A stretch of DNA of 5,168 nt, from NCBI GenBank assembly GCA_017652345.1, contig JAGCBE010000200.1:1-5168 (forward strand). Direction: 5' to 3'. The notes under the pieces were generated by a model. The model ran no database searches and was not told where the DNA came from. It saw only the letters and a program-made list of their open reading frames with translations. The position numbers were made by a program, and so were the translations under genes. This DNA comes from Methanobrevibacter sp. GTDB taxonomy: Archaea; Methanobacteriota; Methanobacteria; Methanobacteriales; Methanobacteriaceae. Shown piece after piece: positions 1 to 5,168 of this stretch. Numbering within the stretch: the stretch's first letter is position 1; every line of letters begins with the position of its first letter.

Positions 1-172
1 CTTTTGAGTCTTTATCCTCAAGTAGCCCTTTAGCTACAGCAAGTGTCATGATGGTATCATCTGTAAAAGAGGACTTTTTATTAAAAAGAGAGAATTCCTT
101 TGTCTTAATAGGACGGAACTCATAAACGGATCCAATTATATCTCCTGCAATTGCGCCAATAATTCCTTTCAT
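1..172 (-). CDS. ADP-ribosylglycohydrolase family protein (DraG-like), N-terminal fragment cut by window edge
   Basis: Reading the minus strand from the ATG at 172-170 gives 57 codons that stay open to the window edge, so only the N-terminus is visible. The protein begins MKGIIGAIAGDIIGSVYEF, and residues 36-43 read FTDDTIMT. Both stretches are hallmarks of the ADP-ribosylglycohydrolase fold: the GAIAGDxxGS opening helix and the (S/T)DDT motif, whose acidic residues bind the dinuclear magnesium site. Known members remove ADP-ribose from proteins such as nitrogenase reductase (DraG), from nucleic acids, or from small metabolites. The fragment cannot say which substrate is used here. The start is supported by a GGGGGT ribosome binding site five bases upstream, and by the match of the first residues to the usual family N-terminus. 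The gene is divergent from the flavoprotein gene at 328. Family assignment is strong; the specific activity is unknown because the remaining metal ligands lie outside the window. Confidence 0.9.
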   Translation of the reverse strand, partial: MKGIIGAIAGDIIGSVYEFRPIKTKEFSLFNKKSSFTDDTIMTLAVAKGLLEDKDSK

Positions 173-177
173 ATTTT

Positions 178-183
178 ACCCCC
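178..183 (-). promoter_or_regulatory. Ribosome binding site of the ADP-ribosylglycohydrolase gene
   Basis: The minus strand reads GGGGGT and then five bases before the ATG at 172. This is a one-mismatch fit to the archaeal Shine-Dalgarno core GGAGGT. It supports the chosen start, because this gene is too short in the window to be judged by its length. Confidence 0.6.
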
Positions 184-217
184 ATATTATTATATACTAT
201 AATTATGAACTCCGTTA

Positions 218-228
218 CTTATAAAAAT
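218..228 (-). promoter_or_regulatory. Candidate TATA box for the ADP-ribosylglycohydrolase gene
   Basis: The minus strand reads ATTTTTATAAG, a good archaeal TATA-box match, ending 45 bases before the ATG. Archaeal transcription starts about 25 bases downstream of the TATA centre, which would give a start near 198 and a leader of about 26 bases with room for the ribosome binding site. The same 11 bases occur on the plus strand at 274-284. The region is very AT-rich, and the plus-strand reading of this element (CTTATAAAAAT) also resembles a TATA box, so orientation is inferred from position only. Confidence 0.45.
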
Positions 229-273
229 ATCTAATAAGTGCCTAAAAAGTACATAAAAAATTATAAAGAAGTA

Positions 274-284
274 ATTTTTATAAG
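274..284 (+). promoter_or_regulatory. Candidate TATA box for the Isf-like flavoprotein gene
   Basis: ATTTTTATAAG on the plus strand is identical to the minus-strand element at 218-228. It ends 43 bases before the ATG at 328, predicting a transcription start near 305 and a leader of about 23 bases. A second AT-rich candidate (TTATAAAG, 261-268) lies a little upstream and is the main alternative. Confidence 0.5.
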
Positions 285-291
285 GTTTAAT

Positions 292-306
292 ATGAATAAT
301 ATTCAT
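292..306. promoter_or_regulatory. 15-bp perfect palindrome, candidate operator over the predicted transcription start
   Basis: ATGAATA, one central A, then TATTCAT form a perfect inverted repeat with 7-base arms. It lies directly downstream of the TATA candidate at 274-284 and covers the predicted transcription start of the flavoprotein gene. A dimeric helix-turn-helix repressor bound here would block the polymerase, a common archaeal arrangement. The palindrome is seen in the sequence; its role as an operator is inference. Chance palindromes are more likely in AT-rich DNA, although the arms each include one G or C. Confidence 0.4.
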
Positions 307-317
307 TAAGAACTAAA

Positions 318-322
318 AGGTG
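318..322 (+). promoter_or_regulatory. Ribosome binding site of the Isf-like flavoprotein gene
   Basis: AGGTG followed by five bases and then the ATG at 328 matches the archaeal Shine-Dalgarno sequence. It fixes the start of the downstream gene. Confidence 0.75.
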
Positions 323-327
323 GGAAT

Positions 328-933
328 ATGAAAACAGTTGTAATTAATGCAGACCCAAAAATGAAACAGGAAATAGGGAAACTTTTGAAATCAGCAAGTG
401 AAGGTGCTGAATCTGTAGGAAGTGAAGTTGAATACTTTGATTTGTACAAAATGGACTTAAGAGGGTGCATGATTTGTACAATCTGTAAAAAGAAAAATAA
501 AGAAAGCTTCAAGTGCCATTGGAAAGATGACCTTTCACCAATTATTGAAAAGATCTTAAATGCAGACACTCTTTTAATAGGTTCCCAAATATTCTTCAAT
601 GAACCGACAAGCCATTACAGGGCTTTAGTTGAAAGACTTATCTATTGCATTATCTCATATGATAGAAACTATTATTACAAAGGAAAAGTTAATGTGGGAA
701 TATTTTATAGTGTGATTTCACCAAAAAATCATTTTGAGAAAAAAGTTCGTCCAAACCTTAAATCAACAGAAGATTTATTTAAGCTTTTGAATGGTGAAGT
801 TAAAGTTTATGTAAATTATAAAGGAATGACAAGCAAGAAAAAGACTGAAGAAGAAATAAAGGAAATGGAAGAACAATTTGAAATGGATTTAAAAAATGCA
901 TTTGAAATAGGTGCTGAATTAAGTAAAAAATAG
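328..933 (+). CDS. Iron-sulfur flavoprotein-like / NADPH-dependent FMN reductase family protein
   Basis: A 201-residue protein of the flavodoxin-like fold. The N-terminal strand MKTVVINADPK, the helix at about 15-31 and the strand EVEYFDLY (33-40) follow the pattern of the iron-sulfur flavoprotein and FMN reductase families. Next come Cys47, Cys50, Cys53 and Cys63 in a C-x2-C-x2-C-x9-C layout, closely resembling the compact motif that binds a 4Fe-4S cluster in methanogen Isf proteins, although the last gap is longer than I recall for that family. Residues 80-103 (ADTLLIGSQIFFNEPTSHYR onward) correspond to the second flavin loop, usually GSPVYFGxxT. The first loop, normally GSPRKxxNT, is here ADPKMKQEI, so the usual phosphate-binding residues are missing. 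The C-terminus (about 168-199) is a charged helix. Isf homodimers pass electrons between ferredoxin and oxidised substrates, but no substrate can be read here. A good ribosome binding site supports the start. The gene is monocistronic, divergent from the ADP-ribosylglycohydrolase gene and convergent with the ABC operon. Confidence 0.8.
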   Translation: MKTVVINADPKMKQEIGKLLKSASEGAESVGSEVEYFDLYKMDLRGCMICTICKKKNKESFKCHWKDDLSPIIEKILNADTLLIGSQIFFNEPTSHYRALVERLIYCIISYDRNYYYKGKVNVGIFYSVISPKNHFEKKVRPNLKSTEDLFKLLNGEVKVYVNYKGMTSKKKTEEEIKEMEEQFEMDLKNAFEIGAELSKK

Positions 934-950
934 AAAAATTTAAAAAATTC
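934..950 (-). terminator. Candidate oligo-T terminator of the ABC operon
   Basis: Downstream of the permease stop, the minus strand carries T-rich runs (ATTTTTTAAATTTTTC, with another TATTTTTTAC just beyond, inside the end of the convergent gene). Archaeal RNA polymerase terminates on such U-rich stretches without a strong hairpin. No comparable T run is seen for the plus-strand gene within the 29-bp gap. This is a composition-based guess. Confidence 0.35.
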
Positions 951-962
951 ATCCTACCTATT

Positions 963-1760
963 TTACAATGGCAAACTTTTTCTTGCAAAGACTTCTATGC
1001 CAATAATATATAGAACAATGCCGATTACTGCCAATAAGATGAAATCCCCTATGTAATCACTTCCAGCAAGTATGTTGGAGGTGTTGAATAGAGTTGTTAA
1101 GGTAATGTATTTCAATACTTCCAAGTCCTCTGAAACCTTTATGAGCAGATTCACAATAAAGAAAAATAGAGGGATTCCACCACCAATAATCAGTGAATAC
1201 TTGGAATTGTTAAATATGCATGATGCGACAAAGCAAATTGAACTGATTGCAAAATGGAATAAAAACACCCCTACATTGAGCAATATAAATGTATCCACAT
1301 CCAATGAATCAGGCTGAGTGATATCCGCCACTGTAATTCCCACTATGCTTGCAATAATCCACATCAATAAAAGGGATAAAATCAAGTATAATGCACTGGA
1401 TATGACAATTTCTCTTCTGGATACTGGAGTTGATAGAAAATTAGCCATACTGCCATCATCAACTTTAGCTGCAATTAAGTTATTGCCCACAATAATTGAA
1501 TAAAGCATTGGGAATAATATTGCCATAAGCGCATAAAATGAATTTGATAAGAATTCTACAAAAGTAGTTCCAGTAATGATATTTGAAGCAAAAGTTCCAT
1601 TTACAGCAGTTTCAATGCCTTCCATTGATGTTGGAGTGAAAACAGTGCTGATCACTGTCAAGAAGGCACATAGGATTATTGTGAAGATTGCTAAAAATAT
1701 TATATTTGATTTGATGACTTGTTTAAAATAAGGGACATTAATCAATGACATCACCTTCAT
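963..1760 (-). CDS. ABC-2 type transporter permease
   Basis: A hydrophobic 265-residue membrane protein with about six predicted transmembrane segments, near residues 18-41, 68-92, 117-140, 157-181, 188-207 and 238-258. A short cytoplasmic segment between helices 2 and 3 (about 98-115, AAKVDDGSMANFLSTPVSRR) matches the coupling region typical of ABC-2 permeases (E/D-x-G-T/S-x-x-x-L-x-x-P-V/I-S-R), which contacts the ATPase. It would form the membrane channel of an exporter with the ATP-binding protein encoded just upstream, whose reading frame it overlaps. No substrate-binding protein gene is present, which fits export. The substrate is unknown; drug, peptide antibiotic or sodium export are the usual guesses for the family. 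The start is uncertain. The ATG at 1760 gives a 23-base overlap but has no ribosome binding site. An ATG at 1751 and a TTG at 1745 are in frame, and the GGTGAT at 1755-1750 is spaced to serve the TTG. The true protein may therefore lack the first 3-5 residues. Confidence 0.88.
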   Translation of the reverse strand: MKVMSLINVPYFKQVIKSNIIFLAIFTIILCAFLTVISTVFTPTSMEGIETAVNGTFASNIITGTTFVEFLSNSFYALMAILFPMLYSIIVGNNLIAAKVDDGSMANFLSTPVSRREIVISSALYLILSLLLMWIIASIVGITVADITQPDSLDVDTFILLNVGVFLFHFAISSICFVASCIFNNSKYSLIIGGGIPLFFFIVNLLIKVSEDLEVLKYITLTTLFNTSNILAGSDYIGDFILLAVIGIVLYIIGIEVFARKSLPL

Positions 1761-2634
1761 AGAATTTCATAAAATACTCCTCAAGGGACTCTTCTTTCTC
1801 TTTTAAATAAATCAAATCACAGTTGGACAAATCAGATATGAACTCATTGATATCACTATCACTTACCTTTATCAATAGCTCTTTTTCATTGACAATACTT
1901 GAATCATCATATAAATTTGCCATTTTGCTTAAATCTTCATCGTCTTTAAATTTTACAATGTATGTTTTTTCCTCATTGTTTCTTAAGCTGTCCATATCCA
2001 GTTCTTTTATAAGATTGCCTTCTTTTACAATCCCAACCCTATCACATACTTTGCTTACTTCATCAAATATGTGTGAAGATAAAAAGATTGTCTTTCCATT
2101 TTGTTTTTCTTTCTCAACCAAGTCTATGAATCTCTCTTGCATTAAAGGGTCTAAACCGCTTGTAGGTTCATCCAAGAGAATTATATCCGGATCATGCATG
2201 AAAGTTGCAACAATTGCTATCTTCTGCTTCATACCTTTACTCATTTTTTTAATCCCCGCATTAGGGTTTATTTTAAAATATTTGAGTAATTCTTCAGCAT
2301 AATCAAATGATTGCATTTTACGCATTTTAGAGATTAACTTTAAGTATTGAAGTCCAGTCATATCATTAGGCAATGCAATTTCCCCTGCAAGATATCCAGT
2401 AAATTCCTTTATCTTTTCCTTATCTTGCCAGGAATCCAGATTCTTGATGGTGACATTTCCATTATCAGCTCTGCTAAATCCCATCATATGCCTCATTGTT
2501 GTTGATTTCCCTGCTCCGTTTGGCCCAATAAAACCATAGACCTCACCTTTCTTAATACTTAGGGATAAATCAAATATGCCTTTATGTTCACCATAATCCT
2601 TAGTTAAATGATTTACTTCAATCACTTCAATCAC
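1738..2634 (-). CDS. ABC transporter ATP-binding protein (ABC-2 exporter type)
   Basis: A 298-residue nucleotide-binding subunit that powers the permease encoded immediately downstream. Visible motifs in order: Walker A GPNGAGKST (37-45), Q-loop region GYLAGEIALP (80-89), signature MSKGMKQK (131-138), Walker B IILLDEP (151-157) with catalytic Glu156, D-loop SGLDP (159-163) and switch His188 in SSHIFDE. All catalytic residues are present. Two features are typical of this exporter branch rather than defects: the signature has SKGMK in place of SGGMK, and the Q-loop glutamine position appears to be glycine (Gly84). Residues about 220-298 form a C-terminal extension of unknown role, common in BcrA/EcsA-like ATPases. 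The start is a GTG at 2634. A second in-frame GTG at 2625 lies in a tandem repeat (residues VIEVIEV) and could equally be used; either gives a normal-length domain. The gene overlaps the permease by 23 bases (or fewer if the permease starts later), indicating one transcript. Substrate unknown. Confidence 0.93.
   Translation of the reverse strand: MIEVIEVNHLTKDYGEHKGIFDLSLSIKKGEVYGFIGPNGAGKSTTMRHMMGFSRADNGNVTIKNLDSWQDKEKIKEFTGYLAGEIALPNDMTGLQYLKLISKMRKMQSFDYAEELLKYFKINPNAGIKKMSKGMKQKIAIVATFMHDPDIILLDEPTSGLDPLMQERFIDLVEKEKQNGKTIFLSSHIFDEVSKVCDRVGIVKEGNLIKELDMDSLRNNEEKTYIVKFKDDEDLSKMANLYDDSSIVNEKELLIKVSDSDINEFISDLSNCDLIYLKEKEESLEEYFMKFYEGDVID
1750..1757 (-). promoter_or_regulatory. Shine-Dalgarno-like AAGGTGAT inside the ATPase gene end, may set the permease start
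   Basis: The minus strand reads AAGGTGAT, matching the archaeal Shine-Dalgarno core GGTGAT. It lies inside the last codons of the ATP-binding protein gene. The in-frame TTG at 1745-1743 follows after four bases, whereas the ATG at 1760 lies upstream of the element and the ATG at 1751 overlaps it. If used, it would start the permease at the TTG by coupled translation, only a few bases before the upstream stop codon (TAA, 1740-1738). Confidence 0.45.
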
Positions 2635-2637
2635 TTC
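2615..2637 (-). repeat. 9-bp tandem repeat spanning the ATPase start codon
   Basis: The minus strand reads GAAGTGATT twice in a row, followed by a partial third copy GAAGT. The repeat begins just before the GTG start at 2634 and encodes V-I-E-V-I-E-V. Each full copy carries a GTG codon and a GTGAT that weakly resembles a Shine-Dalgarno core, so the repeat duplicates the possible initiation signal. Changes in copy number would keep the frame. Confidence 0.6.
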
Positions 2638-2721
2638 ACAAATTTGTTTAAAAAAGAAAATTAATAAAAAGGATTTTAAAATTTTAAGAATTTAAGATAA
2701 AAAATAAAAATAAAAAGTTTA
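2635..2721 (-). promoter_or_regulatory. AT-rich leader presumed to hold the ABC operon promoter
   Basis: This stretch between the valS hairpin and the ATPase start is nearly all A and T. It must carry the ABC operon promoter if the operon is not read through from valS. Several AT-rich candidates exist (for instance TTTTTATTAATT on the minus strand at 2658-2669), but none stands out. No strong ribosome binding site is present before the GTG at 2634, so a short leader or leaderless start is possible. Confidence 0.25.
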
Positions 2722-2746
2722 CATGAAAAGCATTGAACTTTTCATG
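2700..2746 (-). terminator. Hairpin plus T-rich terminator downstream of valS
   Basis: On the minus strand, 29 bases after the valS stop, CATGAAAAG, a 7-base loop and CTTTTCATG form a perfect 9-bp stem (2722-2746). It is followed after a few bases by ACTTTTTATTTTTATTTTTT (about 2700-2719). Stem plus U-rich tail is the expected form of an intrinsic terminator, and U-rich tracts alone are enough in many archaea. It separates valS from the ABC operon 88 bases further on. On the plus strand the stem is followed by A-rich sequence, so it works in one direction only. Confidence 0.7.
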
Positions 2747-2775
2747 AAATTAAAATTTAAAGTCAGTAAAAGCAA

Positions 2776-5168
2776 TTATCTGACTACTTCTACAATAACG
2801 CCAAGCTTTTCAGATTGCAAAATATCAACTTTCTTACCACTTGCACCTACGATTTCCTTTTTCATCTTTAGGAAATCTTCAGTGATTACACCATCAGCAA
2901 TAGCTATTTCACCATTTTCAGTTAATTGTTTAGCTATTTCATCAGGATCAGTTGACTTGATGAATCCTATCACTTGACCTGCATTCTTCTTAAAGGTTGG
3001 TCCAATCTTACTCATGTCCGGTTCAATTTCAATGACTTTCTCATGAACTTCAGGTTTACCGGTAGTGACTTGGAAGTTTTGGATTTTTAAAGTGCCTTTA
3101 ATGTCATCTGCAAAGTATTCAAATACATCTTTCAAGTCTTCTGTCTTTTCATTCAAGTAAACAGTTGCACTTTCCACATCTGCATTCAATGGGATTTTGG
3201 AAGCGGATTTGAATCTTCTTACTTCACCAATGAGTTCAATAGCTAAGTCCCCGTCCTCTTCCACTTGAGTGGAATCTAATTTAGGGTCGATTTCAGGCCA
3301 AAGCTCATTGTGAATGCTGCCTTCATGACCGAAGTATTGGTAAACCTCTTCTGCAAAGAACGGTGCAATTGGAGCAAGCAATTTTAAAGTGTCTTCAATT
3401 ACAGTTCTAAGAGTGTATTTTGCTGCAATTCTTGACTCTTCTGAAATATCATCATTGTATAATCTGTATTTTACCGCTTCAATGTATTCATCACAGAAAT
3501 CATGCCATACAAACTGTTCAATGGTATTTACAGCAATGCTGTAATTATAATCATAAAATGCTTCATCTACAATCTTATTGACTTTATTGAGTTTTGCAAA
3601 AATCCAAGTATCCATTGGATTCAAGTGAGCTTTAATATCTTCAATATCACCACTTAAAGCCTTTTCAGACTCTTCATCGAAGATGTGCATGCTGATAAAT
3701 CTGAATGCATTCCAGAATTTTCTTATGAATTTGTATCCATGCTTGATGTTTTTCCAATCAAATGCAACATCAGAACCAGGTACACTGTTAGCAGCCCATA
3801 ATCTTAAAGGATCTGCACCATATTCTGAAATAACCTCTTCAGGACCAGTTACGTTTCCACGAGATTTACTCATTTTGTAACCGTCTTCACCGAATACCAT
3901 ACCATTGATTACAATGTCATCAAATGGCTTTTGACCGGTTAATGCCAAACAACGGAGAGTTGTATAGAATGCCCAAGTCCTAATGATGTCGTGTCCTTGC
4001 GGACGAATGCTTGATGGGAAAATGTCTTCCCAACCAGGATTTGGCCAGTCTGCAACGGATAATGGAGAAATGGAACTGTCCATCCAGGTATCCAATACGT
4101 CTTCTTCACCAATGAATTCAGTGCAACCGCATTCACATGCATGTTTAGGCTTGTCTACAGTAGGGTCTATTGGCAATTGGTCTTCATCAGGTAACATGAC
4201 CTTACCACATTCCTTACAGTACCATACAGGAATAGGGGTTGCAAATAATCTTTGCCTTGAGATACACCAATCCCATTCCATGGAATCTGCCCAATTCAAT
4301 AAACGGCTTTCCATATGCTCTGGGACCCAACGCATTTCATTTGAAGCTTTTTTGCTTTCATCAATCAATTTAGTTACAGCTACAAACCATTGCTTTTTGA
4401 CTAAAATTTCGATAGGAGTCTTACATCTCCAGCATTGACCTACATTTTGGTCAACTTCTTCCTGCTTGGTTAAGTAACCTTCAGCTTTTAAGTCTTCAAT
4501 GGTTTGCTTTTTAGCATCAGGGAGTTCCATACCTTCGTATCTTCCAGCTGCTCCAGTCAATTTACCTTGTTCGGAAATAGCTTCAATGACATCCAAGTCA
4601 TATTTGTTTACCCAAGCAACGTCAGTCTTATCCCCAAAAGTACAAATCATTACTGCACCGGTACCGTATTCCATATCTACCTCTTCATCAGCAATGATCT
4701 TAACCTTTTGACCGGATAAAGGAACTTCCACATATTTTCCTAATAATGAGTTGTATCTTTCATCATCTGGGTGAACTACAACTGCTACACAAGCAGACAT
4801 AAGTTCAGGACGAGTGGTAGCAATCAATACACCAGGAACACTTGCATCAGCCTTGTCTGGGAAATCAGCATATCTTACATAGGAATTTCCTTCAACATTT
4901 GCAAGGACTTCATCTGGAACATCTGCTGGTGGAAAGTTCACATAGTTCAAGAATGTTGTGTTGTCACTGTATTCAACTTCTGCAAAAGCAATAGCAGTTT
5001 CACATCTTGGACACCAGTTTACAGGGTGAATTCCTTGATAGATCAATCCTTGATCATACATTTTTAAAAATGATAATTGAGTTCTTTTTCTGTACTGTGG
5101 AGTCATGGTAATGTATTCTCTACTCCAATCCTGTGAGAAACCTACAGAACGCATTTGTCCCCTCATAA
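2776..5168 (-). CDS. valS: Valyl-tRNA synthetase, archaeal type, N-terminus beyond window
   Basis: Class I aminoacyl-tRNA synthetase that charges tRNA-Val with valine in the cytoplasm. About 796 residues are visible, ending at a TAA at 2778-2776. The frame remains open at the window edge and the HIGH-type ATP-binding motif is absent, so roughly the first hundred residues are missing; the ATG at 5166 is internal. Visible features, numbered from that Met: zinc-type WCPRC (51-55); editing domain with IATTRPELM (115-123) and [16 protein letters not shown] (167-182), which hydrolyses mischarged threonyl-tRNA in this family; CWRC (245-248); [20 protein letters not shown] (298-317), continuing into a second zinc ribbon with Cys317, Cys320, Cys344 and Cys346/348; the catalytic DTWMDSS (359-365) and KMSKS (431-435) motifs; then an anticodon-binding helical domain (about 515-640) and a C-terminal region. 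The CTFGDKTD form is what I expect of archaeal enzymes rather than bacterial ones. No frameshift or missing motif is seen in the visible part. A terminator follows closely. Confidence 0.97.
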   Translation of the reverse strand, partial: MRGQMRSVGFSQDWSREYITMTPQYRKRTQLSFLKMYDQGLIYQGIHPVNWCPRCETAIAFAEVEYSDNTTFLNYVNFPPADVPDEVLANVEGNSYVRYADFPDKADASVPGVLIATTRPELMSACVAVVVHPDDERYNSLLGKYVEVPLSGQKVKIIADEEVDMEYGTGAVMICTFGDKTDVAWVNKYDLDVIEAISEQGKLTGAAGRYEGMELPDAKKQTIEDLKAEGYLTKQEEVDQNVGQCWRCKTPIEILVKKQWFVAVTKLIDESKKASNEMRWVPEHMESRLLNWADSMEWDWCISRQRLFATPIPVWYCKECGKVMLPDEDQLPIDPTVDKPKHACECGCTEFIGEEDVLDTWMDSSISPLSVADWPNPGWEDIFPSSIRPQGHDIIRTWAFYTTLRCLALTGQKPFDDIVINGMVFGEDGYKMSKSRGNVTGPEEVISEYGADPLRLWAANSVPGSDVAFDWKNIKHGYKFIRKFWNAFRFISMHIFDEESEKALSGDIEDIKAHLNPMDTWIFAKLNKVNKIVDEAFYDYNYSIAVNTIEQFVWHDFCDEYIEAVKYRLYNDDISEESRIAAKYTLRTVIEDTLKLLAPIAPFFAEEVYQYFGHEGSIHNELWPEIDPKLDSTQVEEDGDLAIELIGEVRRFKSASKIPLNADVESATVYLNEKTEDLKDVFEYFADDIKGTLKIQNFQVTTGKPEVHEKVIEIEPDMSKIGPTFKKNAGQVIGFIKSTDPDEIAKQLTENGEIAIADGVITEDFLKMKKEIVGASGKKVDILQSEKLGVIVEVVR

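Noticed and set aside
131..138. Possible defective ABC signature (SKGMK instead of SGGMK; residue positions 131-138 of the ATPase)
   Set aside because: This substitution is common in the ABC-2 exporter ATPases, and the Walker A, Walker B, catalytic Glu and switch His are all intact, so it is not a sign of inactivity.
306..599. Minus-strand open frame of 97 codons
   Set aside because: It overlaps the flavoprotein gene on the opposite strand, and its hydrophobic translation shows no recognisable motif.
1823..2302. Plus-strand open frame of 159 codons
   Set aside because: It lies entirely antisense to the well-supported ABC ATPase gene; its serine- and leucine-rich translation is a by-product of the opposite strand and no family is recognisable.
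2671..2690. ATTTTAAAAT palindrome upstream of the ABC operon
   Set aside because: It is made only of A and T within an almost pure AT stretch, so such symmetry is expected by chance.
3983..4438. Plus-strand open frame of 151 codons
   Set aside because: It is antisense to conserved catalytic and zinc-binding parts of valS, with no ribosome binding site or recognisable domain.
5164..5166. ATG at 5166 as the true start of valS
   Set aside because: The frame is still open at the window edge, the HIGH-type motif has not yet appeared, and valyl-tRNA synthetases normally extend about a hundred residues further, so this Met is internal.

Overview
The window reads as a piece of a low-GC archaeal chromosome, most likely a methanogen of the Methanobacteriales (Methanobrevibacter-like). 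The evidence is an archaeal-type valyl-tRNA synthetase (sequence around the [17 protein letters not shown] and KMSKS motifs), an iron-sulfur flavoprotein-like protein of a kind common in methanogens, GGTG-type ribosome binding sites, TATA-box-like sequences at about the right distance from starts, and oligo-T tracts after genes. The genus is an inference from remembered family resemblance, not from a search.

Layout. Positions 1-172 (minus) hold the first 57 codons of an ADP-ribosylglycohydrolase (DraG-like) gene that runs off the left edge. It is divergent from a plus-strand gene at 328-933 that encodes a small flavodoxin-fold protein with a compact four-cysteine motif like that of the iron-sulfur flavoprotein (Isf) family, but with altered flavin phosphate-binding residues. 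The 155-bp region between them carries two copies of the same 11-bp TATA-like element, one per strand and nearly equidistant from the two start codons. A 15-bp perfect palindrome lies where transcription of the flavoprotein gene should begin.

The flavoprotein gene converges, with a 29-bp gap, on a two-gene minus-strand ABC exporter operon: an ATP-binding protein (1738-2634) followed by an overlapping ABC-2-type six-helix permease (963-1760). Upstream, and separated from the operon by a clear hairpin plus T-rich terminator (about 2700-2746), is valS (2776 to beyond 5168), lacking its N-terminal part, which lies outside the window.

The genes do not form one evident pathway. valS is housekeeping. 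The ABC pair is a self-contained exporter of unknown substrate. The divergent pair could be co-regulated, but nothing shows a functional link between them. No CRISPR array, mobile element, tRNA or rRNA was seen. I found no convincing new system; the most interesting items are the variant Isf-like protein and its palindromic promoter.
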